DNA of 64,000 nucleotides from Nocardia sp. NBC_01730 (GTDB taxonomy: Bacteria > Actinomycetota > Actinomycetes > Mycobacteriales > Mycobacteriaceae): NCBI RefSeq assembly GCF_035920445.1, contig NZ_CP109162.1, positions 2,976,001-3,040,000 of the forward strand, written 5' to 3'. The notes beneath the pieces are model-generated. The model made no database searches and was not told the DNA's origin. It saw only the letters and a list, made by a program, of their open reading frames with translations. The position numbers and the translations under genes were made by a program. Positions 41,878-50,338 of the stretch are shown here, one piece after another (the first letter of the stretch is position 1; each line of letters opens with the position of its first letter).

Positions 41878-42597
41878 GTGGAAACCGGTGACGAGCAGTT
41901 GGCGACCGCGCGACGCATTGTTCGCGACGCTGGAACCCTTGCTCGCTGCCCGACGTTCCATGCGGTTGTGGAACCCGACAACAGTGCCGCCGCGGTTCGC
42001 TGACCGCGCGCAATCCTTGACCGCAAGCTGCCCGATCAGCCTGCGGCAGTGCCGATATATCTCCACGGTCGGACCCGGCTGCTGGTATTGGACTTCGATG
42101 CCAAACACGGCCACAGCCCCGCCACCGTCGACCGCGACGTCGAGCACTGCTTGACCCTGCTGCACGCCTGCGGCGCCCGCACAGTTGCTGATCGCTCCAC
42201 CAGCGGCGGCCGCCACATCCTGATCCCCCTCGCCGAGGGCACCACACTCACCCGCGCCGAGATCGAGCCTGTCCTGCGGGCCCTGGCCGACCGGCTGCTC
42301 AGCCTCGACATCACCCCGATGTTCAACGACCGCACCGGCTGTATCACCCCACCCGGATCCCGCTGCCGCGACGGCGGATTCCGCATCCTCGACGGCCCAC
42401 TCGACCAAGCGGCCCACACGCTCACGATCCGTTCGCCCGCGACGTTCTGGCCCCGCTTCACCCAGCTCCTCAGCACCGACACCGACCCAAGTAACCCCGG
42501 CCGCGCGCGACGACCACCAGGCGCGCGCGACGGCGCGCACTGCGCGCGCGACCCCGCGCGCGACCGCGCCCACCAGCGGCGACACCCCGCCGGATGA
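41878..42597 (+). pseudogene. AEP-type primase gene, interrupted by TGA
   Basis: Reading from a GTG at 41878 gives VETGDEQLATARRIVRDAGT and continues to a TGA at 42001-42003, then on in the same frame through LLVLDFDAKHGH (the DxD of archaeo-eukaryotic primases) and STSGGRHILIPL (the sxH motif). A tryptophan or arginine codon is expected at the TGA. The C-terminus dissolves into CG-rich repeats. A GTG at 42049 could restart a protein of 182 residues with both motifs but without its N-terminus. I think it is decayed. Confidence 0.6.
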
Positions 42598-42823
42598 CCT
42601 CAGTCGGCTGTGGGAGGGGGCACGCGGCTGCGCGCGGGCTATCGGCGACACACACCGATCCCCGTCGCGGTGCTCGCGTTCGCGCGCGAGGGTCGCGCAC
42701 CGCAGGGTCGATGGCGCGCACACAACGGACGCCTTGATCGCTCGGCCGCGCGCCAATCACGTATGGCATCAACCCGGAGAATATCCGTTGCCCGACGGAA
42801 CCGGCCCGATGTCAGATAGTGGG

Positions 42824-43590
42824 ATGACCACCGACGGGCTCGACATCGCTCGGCAGCTGATTCGGCAACTGTTCCCGGATGCGCGCGGCCTGGCTGGGCG
42901 GCAGCACCGCGTTCGGGATCGCCACGGCAACTTCCGATCTGGATATCACCGTGCTGCTCGCGGGTCCGCCGGCACCGTATCGCGAATCGCTGCACCATGA
43001 GCGGCGGCCGGTAGATCTGTTCGTGCAGACCGAGACGTCGATGGAGCACTTCTGCGCCGAAGAGCGCGATGCCCGGCGGCCGATCGCCTTGCGGCTGATC
43101 GGACAGGCTCACATCCTCTCGACGCCGGCGGTAGCGGCGAACGCCTGCGGGACCGGTGCGCGAGGCAGCTCGCCGCTGGACCGGAGCCGTTGACCGACAC
43201 GGAACTACGAGCCGCTCGCTACCAGATCACCGATCTGCTCGATGACCTCACAGGCTCCGAGGACCAAAACGGACGTCTGCTGATTGCGGCCACTCTGTGG
43301 CAGACCACCGCCGATCTGCTGCTCACCGGGCACGGCCGCTGGAGCGGCGGCGGCAAATGGCTGCGCCGGGAGCTGGCCGCCTTCGATCGCGACACCGGCA
43401 CGGAATACGCGCAGGCACTGGCGCTTGGGGTGTGATCAGTTGCGTTCGGCACCATCGAGCCGATGACCGAGGTCATCACCCGGGCCCTGGACCTGTCCGG
43501 CGGGCGATTGCTTCACGTCCCGCCTGACCGAATCAGCCATCGCGGTTGAACTGCTGGAGCGTGCCTTGGCGCCGCGGCTGAGGCGGTTCG
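42824..43590 (+). pseudogene. nucleotidyltransferase (MNT/KNT-like) with frameshifts
   Basis: Three frames in succession encode one protein. Frame 1: MTTDGLDIARQLIRQLFPDA. Frame 2 (from about 42885): WLGGSTAFGIATATSDLDIT, the nucleotidyltransferase GGS-x-SD-x-D motif. Frame 3 (from about 43137): ERLRDRCARQLAAGPEP through TGHGRWSGGGKWLRREL. The first break is explained by loss of two bases in a GCGCGC run. A further break near 43505 lies before LTESAIAVELLERA. It may once have modified a small molecule such as an antibiotic; now inactive. Confidence 0.7.
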
Positions 43591-43631
43591 AAATTCAATG
43601 CGGAGTTCTACGCACGTGCGATGTCCGCTGG

Positions 43632-43731
43632 TCAATACGCCCAGTTCGTGCCAGTTCCTCTGTATTGCTCGACCGAGATGGGCTCCACACCAGGCTTCAT
43701 GTGGTCGAGATAGATCAGTCCGTGCAGGTGG
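43632..43731 (-). pseudogene. 3' half of a split peptide deformylase gene
   Basis: On the minus strand these codons read HLHGLIYLDHMKPGVEP and end YRGTGTNWAY-stop, the C-terminal end of a deformylase. Joined to the 5' half at 48320-48864, they give HEIDHLHGLIYLDHM in one frame. The break falls at the GTGG flanking the Tn554-type element. The gene was therefore cut by that insertion. Confidence 0.82.
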
Positions 43732-43889
43732 TATCCGGGGTACAGCTGGCGCACCGCCGACGACGCTGACGTTCGACGGGTTCCTGGGGAAATGAGGATC
43801 GGGTCGGCTCTTATCCGGGGAATGTCCGCCACGCCGTTGACGACGTTGACGTCCGATGATCGCTGAGGGTTCGCCGGTATGGTCCCGGC
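43732..43889. repeat. 80-bp periodic repeats at the left end of the element
   Basis: TATCCGGGG occurs at 43732 and again at 43812, and GACGYTGACGTYCGA at 43762 and 43842, each pair exactly 80 bases apart. The intervening bases are less alike. The arrangement suggests two recombinase-binding arms between the element end and tnpA. TTATCCGG is also found, inverted, at the right end. Confidence 0.6.
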
Positions 43890-45056
43890 ATGGCCGTCCG
43901 TCAACGAGTTGTGGCTGGTGACGAGGTAACCCATGTCGTCCTCGATCGGGAGTGGAAAGTGATCGCGCCGATCGAGGATTACCTTGAATACCTGCGTCAG
44001 GAGCAGTACTCGCCCCACACGGTCCGGAGTTACGCCGGGGGGCTGGCGTCGTGGTGGACGTTGTTGGAGCAGCGGGGACAGGATTGGCGGCACGTCGGTG
44101 TCGACGATCTGGCCCGGTTCGCGCGGCGGTTGCGTGACCGGGGATCCGATCCGACAGTGCTAGCGCTGCGGCCATCGAAACCGGCGGCGACGAGCACGGT
44201 TGGTTCGGCGGTAACCGCAGTGCTCGGCTTCTATCGCTATCACGCGATCGTGGGCGGCGTTCCCGCTGCGCGGCAGTTCTACGTGCATGTCACCGGCGGA
44301 ACGATGCAATCGCGCAGCCAGTACGCGTCGTTCCTCGGCCACATCGGCGGCGGCCAGGATCGACGGGTGATCGGCCGCCGCCGAGGACCGAGCACTCCGG
44401 CACCACTGCTGTCGCCGCAGCAGATCGCTGTCATCAAGGACGATGCTGCGCGATTCGAGGACGGAAACTGGTTGGGGGACTTGCGCTTCCGGTTGCTCTG
44501 GAGCCTATTGGAGGAAACCGGCGTTCGGATCGCCGAGGCACTGTTGATGCGGCATCGAGACTGGCAGCCCGGCACAGGTACTACCGCGTTCATCGAGGTG
44601 GAGCCACGTGAAGATCTCCGGCGTCGTCTGCGGGTGAAGAATCAGCACTTCCGTCGCATCTATGTCGGTGACGAGTTGGACGATCTCTACGGCGAGTATC
44701 TGTTTCTGCTGGCGGAGCATGGTTTCCAGTTCGACGATGACGATCCGATCTTCATCAACTTCTATCGGGGTCAGATCGGCCGGCCGTTGCGGGCCGAGAC
44801 TGTCTACGACTGGATCGAGGGTTTCAAACGCCGTCATCCGCTGCTGCCGGCGGAATGGACACCCCACTGGTTCCGGCATTTTCACGCCACCGCGCTCTTG
44901 TTGGCCGGGATTCCGCCGCACGTTGTTCAGCGTCGGCTCGGGCATCAAGACATCAACACGTTGATGAGGACGTATGCTCACGTCACCGATGACGCCGAGA
45001 TGCGGGCCGCCGCAGATTGGAAGATGCTGATCCAGCGGTGGGGAGCCGCCGCGTGA
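43890..45056 (+). CDS. tnpA: Tn554-type transposase A (tyrosine recombinase)
   Basis: 388 residues; Tn554 TnpA is about 360. Catalytic set: R213 (EETGVRIAEALLM), K250 (RLRVKNQHF), H326-x-x-R329-H330 (PHWFRHFHATALL), H352 (RRLGHQD) and Y362 (RTYAHVTD). The N-terminal SAM-like domain contains YLRQEQYSPHTVRSYAGGL. Its TGA overlaps the GTG of tnpB. Recombination at the deformylase target is its inferred job, together with TnpB and TnpC. Confidence 0.92.
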   Translation: MAVRQRVVAGDEVTHVVLDREWKVIAPIEDYLEYLRQEQYSPHTVRSYAGGLASWWTLLEQRGQDWRHVGVDDLARFARRLRDRGSDPTVLALRPSKPAATSTVGSAVTAVLGFYRYHAIVGGVPAARQFYVHVTGGTMQSRSQYASFLGHIGGGQDRRVIGRRRGPSTPAPLLSPQQIAVIKDDAARFEDGNWLGDLRFRLLWSLLEETGVRIAEALLMRHRDWQPGTGTTAFIEVEPREDLRRRLRVKNQHFRRIYVGDELDDLYGEYLFLLAEHGFQFDDDDPIFINFYRGQIGRPLRAETVYDWIEGFKRRHPLLPAEWTPHWFRHFHATALLLAGIPPHVVQRRLGHQDINTLMRTYAHVTDDAEMRAAADWKMLIQRWGAAA

Positions 45057-47203
45057 GCGTGACGTTGCGGACACCGGCCACCGATCGTCACTCGGAGAAA
45101 GCAGATCCGCGGCTGTTCATCGGTGGCAGCTACGACGAGCGGGTGAATCGGCAACTGGCCGCGGAACTTCCGGAGCAGGTGCGAGGCGCCTACTTCGACC
45201 GGGACGACATGCCCGCGCACTGGATTGCCGCCATCGCCGAGAACCTGCCGACCTATCGGGCGAAAGGGCACAGCGTCGTCCTGGATTTCCGAGTGCTGCC
45301 CGAACCGATGCGCACGGAGTTCCTCTGGGCCGCCGAGCGGCAGGTTCAGCTCGGTCTTCATGTCCACGCGGTGCCGACCACCAGGCTCTGCGCCTACCTG
45401 GGCGAGGCAGTCGAGCGCGAATACCCTGACGCGGTCAGCTTGTTCGACCGGTCGAAGGACGAGTGGTCGAGGGCGTTCGTGAAGATGCGCATAACCGACG
45501 GGCGGCCACTGCAGCCGAGCTATTTGGCGCGGCTGGGCTGGGTGCTGGGACGCACCTTCGACACGCTCGCCCATGTCTATCACAAGGGCCCATGGTGGGA
45601 ACTGGACGTCTGGAATCCGATGTTCGATCCACGAATTCCGTTGCGCGAACACGAACCCAAGCGCACCAACATCACCTACTTCCAGCAGTTGACGACCCCG
45701 TGGCTGCGGCAGGGAGCCAAGTTCTGGCTGTCGCGGCAGCTGGAGCGGGATGTCTATACCTGGACCACGGTTCACGACCGTCGATACAACCTGCAATGGT
45801 TGCAGCAGTATGTCGACGACGTCGGCTGCGATGGCCCCCACCTTGTCGACGATCCAGCCAAACTGGGCTCCTGGATCCAGGACCTCCGGCAATGGCTGCG
45901 CCACCAGAAATGCAAGTCAGGGTCTCGGAAAGGTCAGCCGCTCAGCGAAACTCCCCGACGAGCCGCGCTGACGGCGCTCGAACAGCTCTACCAGTTCATG
46001 TTCGTCGAAGGCGCAGCCACTATCGGCAACGACGACTGGTCTCGGTTGGGGCCACAGCACGCGGTGTTGTTCCGATTCGGCGACAAGCCCACCGGCCCCA
46101 AACGTCCACGGCCAGAGATGATCCTCAGCGACTCGGTGATCAGCCGGATCGCGCAGCAGAGCGAGCTCATCGCCCGCCCGGCCGAAGAGGGCGGGCTCGG
46201 CGACGAGCAGTTGCTGAGGATGCTCGGCCTGATGATCCGCACCGGTCGGCGGATCAAGGAAATAGCCATGCTCGATTTCGATCCGCTGATCGCGATCCCG
46301 TTCCATGACCCGGACGGCCACGTCGCCCGACTGCGCTACCAGCAGACGAAGATCAGCACAGGCGACGCCACGATCCTGGTCGACCAGGAGGTCGTCGACC
46401 TGATTCGCCAGCAGCAGGCCTACGCACGCGCGTTCATGGCCCGGCAAGGCCGCGCTCAGGTCGACCCGAAATATCTGTTTCTCGCCCACGTCCAGAACCG
46501 CAACGGTGAGCGGCCCTACCCCGTTGGCACCGCACGGCCACGGCTGACGCAGTTCGCGAAATTGGTCGATCTGCGCGACGAGATGGGGCGGGAAGTCGAG
46601 CTCAGCCGCACTCACACCTTCCGCCACACCAAGGCGACGAATCTGCTCAACGCTGGGGTGCCGATCCACGTCGCGATGCGCTACATGGGGCATGCGTCAC
46701 CGGTCATGTTCATGCACTACGCGCAGACACTGGCCGAGACGGCAGAGCGAGAGTTTCTGCGCTACAAGAAGATTGCGGTCGATGGTCGAGATCACAGCCA
46801 GGACCCCAAGGAGATGTTCGAGTCCATCGCGCTGGACAAACGCACCGACCGGGTGCTGCCGAACGGCTGGTGCCTGCTGCCTCCTCGCCAACACTGCGAC
46901 AAGGGAAATGCCTGCCTGACATGCACAAAGTTCGCGACCGACGCATCACACGCGCCGGTCTTGCGGCAGCAACACCGCGAGACCCTCGAACTGATCGACC
47001 GACGCCAACAGGCCCACTGCGAACGATTCGGCGAGCCCATGAGCGAGGATAACGTCTGGCTCCGTGGCCGACGCGCAGAAACCACGGCGCTCACGGCCAT
47101 CCTCGGCCGCCTCAAGCAGATCCGCTCGGTCGAGGTCACCACCGCGATCCGAGGAGCGGGCGCACCGCAACGCCAGAAAGACGAGGCGACCCGACATGAC
47201 TGA
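45053..47203 (+). CDS. tnpB: Tn554-type transposase B (large tyrosine recombinase)
   Basis: 716 residues; Tn554 TnpB is about 630. Catalytic residues: R399 (RTGRRIKEIAML), K433 (QQTKIST), H521-x-x-R524-H525 (HTFRHTKATNLL), H547 (YMGHASP) and Y556 (MHYAQTL). The C-terminal part has a cysteine cluster, C607, C615, C621 and C624 (WCLLPPRQHCDKGNACLTC), likely to bind zinc, as in other TnpB proteins of this type. GTG start at 45053 chosen because of the GTGA coupling with tnpA; an upstream frame extension into tnpA is not coding. Confidence 0.92.
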   Translation: MSVTLRTPATDRHSEKADPRLFIGGSYDERVNRQLAAELPEQVRGAYFDRDDMPAHWIAAIAENLPTYRAKGHSVVLDFRVLPEPMRTEFLWAAERQVQLGLHVHAVPTTRLCAYLGEAVEREYPDAVSLFDRSKDEWSRAFVKMRITDGRPLQPSYLARLGWVLGRTFDTLAHVYHKGPWWELDVWNPMFDPRIPLREHEPKRTNITYFQQLTTPWLRQGAKFWLSRQLERDVYTWTTVHDRRYNLQWLQQYVDDVGCDGPHLVDDPAKLGSWIQDLRQWLRHQKCKSGSRKGQPLSETPRRAALTALEQLYQFMFVEGAATIGNDDWSRLGPQHAVLFRFGDKPTGPKRPRPEMILSDSVISRIAQQSELIARPAEEGGLGDEQLLRMLGLMIRTGRRIKEIAMLDFDPLIAIPFHDPDGHVARLRYQQTKISTGDATILVDQEVVDLIRQQQAYARAFMARQGRAQVDPKYLFLAHVQNRNGERPYPVGTARPRLTQFAKLVDLRDEMGREVELSRTHTFRHTKATNLLNAGVPIHVAMRYMGHASPVMFMHYAQTLAETAEREFLRYKKIAVDGRDHSQDPKEMFESIALDKRTDRVLPNGWCLLPPRQHCDKGNACLTCTKFATDASHAPVLRQQHRETLELIDRRQQAHCERFGEPMSEDNVWLRGRRAETTALTAILGRLKQIRSVEVTTAIRGAGAPQRQKDEATRHD

Positions 47204-47600
47204 CCGACGCACCGAGGTCCTCGCCGACGCGACCCGGCAACGCACATACCGAGCCGAAAAAGCAGTCGAAAAGGCCCTCGCCCAGGCCCGAAACACTGGT
47301 GGCCCGGTGACCATCGCGGGAATCGCCGCGTCCGCCGGAGTGTCATCCGATTTCATCTACCGCCACCCAACACTGCGACCCCGGGTCGAAGCATTGCGTC
47401 GAGCAAATTCCCCGGCTCGGACCGGAGTCGACATCCCGGCAGACGCTCACGCCGCTGAGAGCACTCTGGTCCGCAGGCTCACGCATCAGCTGGCCACCGT
47501 CCGCCGGCAACATCAACAGCAAGTCGCCGAACTCCGTGCGGCGCTCGAAGCCGCGCACGGAGAACTACTGCTTCTGCGCAGGAGCCGCGACGATCAGTGA
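47196..47600 (+). CDS. tnpC: Tn554-type accessory protein TnpC (DUF6262)
   Basis: 134 residues; Tn554 TnpC is 125. The N-terminal part has an HTH-like segment (GIAASAGVSSDFIYRHPTLR) and the C-terminus a coiled coil (TVRRQHQQQVAELRAALEAA). TnpC is known to influence frequency and orientation of Tn554 insertion. The ATG overlaps the end of tnpB by eight bases, completing a coupled three-gene operon. Confidence 0.88.
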   Translation: MTDRRTEVLADATRQRTYRAEKAVEKALAQARNTGGPVTIAGIAASAGVSSDFIYRHPTLRPRVEALRRANSPARTGVDIPADAHAAESTLVRRLTHQLATVRRQHQQQVAELRAALEAAHGELLLLRRSRDDQ

Positions 47601-47636
47601 ACCTCACCGCCAGACCGAAAACCGCCAAACGCCTGC

Positions 47637-48200
47637 CTATTTCGAGTACTGCCATACCGAGCCGGTTCCCCGATACTCCGCCAGCGGAATCGGCACCATA
47701 CCTGGCCGCATTTTCTCCTTGAACAACTTTCCAGCCAGATGATCGATCTCATGAGCCACGAGCCTGGCGGCTCCGTGCTCGAATCTCGACACCTGCTGTG
47801 ATCCGTCGAGCCAATCGTGAGCGACACGCATCATCAGCGGTCGAGGAACACGGCCGCGCACATCGAAGAAGCTGAGGCAGCCCTCGAACTGCTCGTCGGT
47901 CTCCTCCGACTTCTCAACGACCACAGGATTGAGCAGGATCATCGAGCGGCCGCCCGGGAGCCGGACGATCGCGGCCGCCCTCTCGATCCCGATCTGCGGT
48001 GCCGCAACACCAACCCCTTTCGCGAACTCGTGAACAGCACTCACTCGGTCCGCGGCGGCATCGAGGGCGTCGATCACCGACAGCGCTTCCTCTTGGTCCG
48101 CAGGCAGTTCGAACCGGCGAGCCACTCGGGAAAGCCGCGGATCGCCCTCCTGCACGATGCCGGCCTGCCGCATCAGCTCAGTAATGGTCGGCTCCGCCAC
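47637..48200 (-). CDS. def: peptide deformylase, passenger of the Tn554-type element
   Basis: Removes the formyl group from nascent N-terminal methionine, using a metal ion. The 187-residue protein has all three motifs: GVGVAAPQ (62-69), EGCLS (106-110, ligand C108) and HEIDH (150-154). AGGAGG lies five bases before the GTG at 48200. It is convergent with tnpC and wholly inside the element. Its HEIDHL codons are CAT GAG ATC GAT CAT CTG, so it lacks the GTGGTCGAT present at the disrupted gene. The N-terminal part with TITELMRQAGIVQEGD resembles the actinobacterial accessory type. Whether it deformylates proteins generally or gives actinonin-type resistance is unknown. Confidence 0.92.
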   Translation of the reverse strand: MAEPTITELMRQAGIVQEGDPRLSRVARRFELPADQEEALSVIDALDAAADRVSAVHEFAKGVGVAAPQIGIERAAAIVRLPGGRSMILLNPVVVEKSEETDEQFEGCLSFFDVRGRVPRPLMMRVAHDWLDGSQQVSRFEHGAARLVAHEIDHLAGKLFKEKMRPGMVPIPLAEYRGTGSVWQYSK

Positions 48201-48319
48201 TGGCACCTCCTAGACGTCGTGGACTCGGATAGGGGGTTGATCCTCTACGTCAGCGGCATACCGCCGACGTCTCACCTGCACAAACATCCTCGAAATCCGT
48301 TGCAGCGCCGGATAATAAG

Positions 48320-48864
48320 TGGTCGATTTCATGTGCGGCCAGGCGCGCGACTCCGCGGTCGAACACCGTAATCCGGGTGTTGCCGTCGATGTCGGTGTGT
48401 TCGACGTGGATCGTCAACGGGCGCGGCACTTGTCCGCGTAGGTCGAAGAAGCTCAAGCATCCTTCCTACTGCTCGTCTTCGCCGCCGCCCGTTTCCACGA
48501 TGCGCGGGTTGAACAGGGTGATGGTGTCCACGTTGGGGGTCCGGACGATCGCCGCGGCCCTGCTGATGCCGATCTGCGGTGCCGCGATGCCCATCCCTTT
48601 GCCGAACACATGGGCTTTGGCGACACGCTCGGCGGCCGAATTCAGTTCAGCGATGACACGGCGTGCGTCTTCTGCTTCGACGGGCAGATCAAACGGGCGC
48701 GCGACCACGCACAGGATCTCGTCACCTTCCTGCGCGATGCCCAGGCCGACCATGATGCCGCGATCAGCCTGCACCGCCTCCACGGAGAGGAAAACATCGC
48801 CGAGGCCTGCCGCACCACCGCGCTCAGCCAACACCGCGGAATCCATCTCCTCCAGGACCATCAA
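48320..48864 (-). pseudogene. 5' part of the split peptide deformylase gene, also with a TAG
   Basis: Encodes GKGMGIAAPQIG, then DEQ, a TAG at 48466-48468, and in the same frame EGCLSFFDLRG and HEIDH at the junction. In the intact copy a phenylalanine occupies the TAG position. Beyond the junction the frame runs into the element and ends at 48250. The gene is thus dead twice: split by the insertion and stopped by a nonsense codon, the latter probably acquired afterwards. Its true N-terminus is unclear (ATG at 48864 or later). Confidence 0.82.
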
Positions 48865-48958
48865 AATGCCAAGTCAGCAGCCTGAAGCCCGACAAACGCT
48901 GGAGCCCTGGATACCCCGAATTCAGCCACCTATCTTGCTGAGATCACCTCAGTAGAAC

Positions 48959-50338
48959 TCATTGTTGCGCTGATTGCTCTATCTTAAGGTGACGGCGTTC
49001 GTCGGTTGCGTCGTCGAAGAATTGATGCAGCTTCGTAACTACATTCTCTGTTGCCGGCCAATGATACTCCGTCTCGGCAGTGAATTCCCGCGGCCCGGCC
49101 TCATTAAAACCCATTTTCGCAAACTCGACAGCTCTACCCTTGTGTACTGCGAGAAATCCCTGGGTGTACGAGTCGATCAAGTCATTGAAGGCACGAACCA
49201 CCGGATGGTCGCGTCGCTTTGCTGCGCACTCATTAGCGAATTGTCGCAACTGGGGCCCGTGGGCCACGCTCTTGATGAAGACCTGATGGTTGTGCTGCAT
49301 CTGCAGAAATGCCTTCTTTGAGGTTTTTCCTAGTTCGGTATCGAAGTTTGCACGCCCCAGAAAAGCATCAATTAGATGAATGCACGGAGCTTGTGGCCCC
49401 GACAGGCCGAGATGTCCCCCATACCCGGACGTGTACTTCACTATATCGCGGTGCCATACAACTGGGTCGACAGATCTTCGTGACAGCATAGCAAATCCGA
49501 GTCGCAGTCGCTTGAATGCGTCGATAGCTTTACCAATATGATGTAGTATCTCGCCAACTATTGCCAGTTGCTCTGCGGATTCGGTTGCCCTGACGTTTAA
49601 CGCACGGTAGTTGTGTATGAGTTGTTGAGTCTCGGCTACGATGCCCACAAGATCGCTTACACGATACTCCATCATGGTCGGCGTGTTGTGAAACCTATTC
49701 TCCGCTTGGCCTCGGACCTGTGATGATTCGATGTCGCCTGCGGCGGCTTCCGCTGGGCTGGATGCATTGTTAACCGGACATATCAGTTTGAAATCATCAA
49801 AAGTACAGCTCAGCAGGTCAACGTGGTCGCTCACCAGATAGGATGCGGTAAGACTCATGTCGGCAAGTGCACAATAATTAGGCGATTCACAATAATCGGC
49901 AAAGCGATTCACGGCATTCTGAACATGGCCAGGCAGCGGCTCCGGCTCAGGCATTTCTTGAGCAATAACTCGGTCGAAATCTATGCAAGCCTGCGCAATG
50001 CAGAACACGATGCTTTTAGTCTTCATAAAGGTTAACGGATCGTTAGTGCAGTCGTTATAAATGGAGTCGACATCCAGTGTTTCGACTTCATTAGCGCAAA
50101 TTTCACGTACACGTTTACTGATGAATTGCTCTGGTAACTGTTTCCACAGGCGGAGCCATCGATCGGGCAGGGCAATACGCGCCGATTGCATCGCTTTCGG
50201 ATCAAACATGAAACCAAAATCTTTGGAGAGCGCGCCTTTCAAGGGATTAAGCCCATTTTCCAGAAGCTCCCATGACGGCACGGTTGATGCATGCATCGAA
50301 ATGACCTTTTTCAGTTGATAGTATAAATTGGCAGACAT
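48959..50338 (-). CDS. indoleamine 2,3-dioxygenase/PrnB-superfamily-like protein, foreign base composition
   Basis: 459 residues, no membrane segments. Several blocks line up by eye with IDO-type heme dioxygenases: GHLGLSGPQAPCIHLIDAFL (309-328) with the glycine/serine loop and LDxxLG region; NHQVFIKSVAHGPQLRQF (350-367) with the PPAHRxFL segment; FLAVHKGRAVEF (395-406) with the strand holding the proximal heme histidine (H399 here); and ENVVTKLHQFFDDATDERR with the final GTGGT-x-FL-x-x-R helix. Expected chemistry is oxidation of tryptophan or another indole, but the substrate is open. A+T content is visibly higher than in the flanks. A start at 50296 has a better AAAAAGG. Confidence 0.55.
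   Translation of the reverse strand: MSANLYYQLKKVISMHASTVPSWELLENGLNPLKGALSKDFGFMFDPKAMQSARIALPDRWLRLWKQLPEQFISKRVREICANEVETLDVDSIYNDCTNDPLTFMKTKSIVFCIAQACIDFDRVIAQEMPEPEPLPGHVQNAVNRFADYCESPNYCALADMSLTASYLVSDHVDLLSCTFDDFKLICPVNNASSPAEAAAGDIESSQVRGQAENRFHNTPTMMEYRVSDLVGIVAETQQLIHNYRALNVRATESAEQLAIVGEILHHIGKAIDAFKRLRLGFAMLSRRSVDPVVWHRDIVKYTSGYGGHLGLSGPQAPCIHLIDAFLGRANFDTELGKTSKKAFLQMQHNHQVFIKSVAHGPQLRQFANECAAKRRDHPVVRAFNDLIDSYTQGFLAVHKGRAVEFAKMGFNEAGPREFTAETEYHWPATENVVTKLHQFFDDATDERRHLKIEQSAQQ

Larger units (their letters stand above)
43732..48319. mobile_element. Tn554-type element carrying a peptide deformylase gene
   Basis: A 4,588-bp element with tnpA-tnpB-tnpC on the + strand and an intact deformylase on the - strand. 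Its ends are short inverted repeats, TATCCGG at the left and CCGGATA (followed by ATAA) at the right. Both ends abut GTGG (43728-43731 and 48320-48323), which is one copy of target sequence shared at the two junctions. Removing the element with one GTGG restores the deformylase reading frame of the flanks, which fixes the boundaries. The use of three proteins with two tyrosine recombinases is as known for Tn554. Confidence 0.82.

Noticed and set aside
47637..48864. Two neighbouring deformylase genes as a simple tandem duplication
   Set aside because: The second copy lacks its C-terminus, which is found 4.6 kb away in frame, so transposon insertion explains the layout better.
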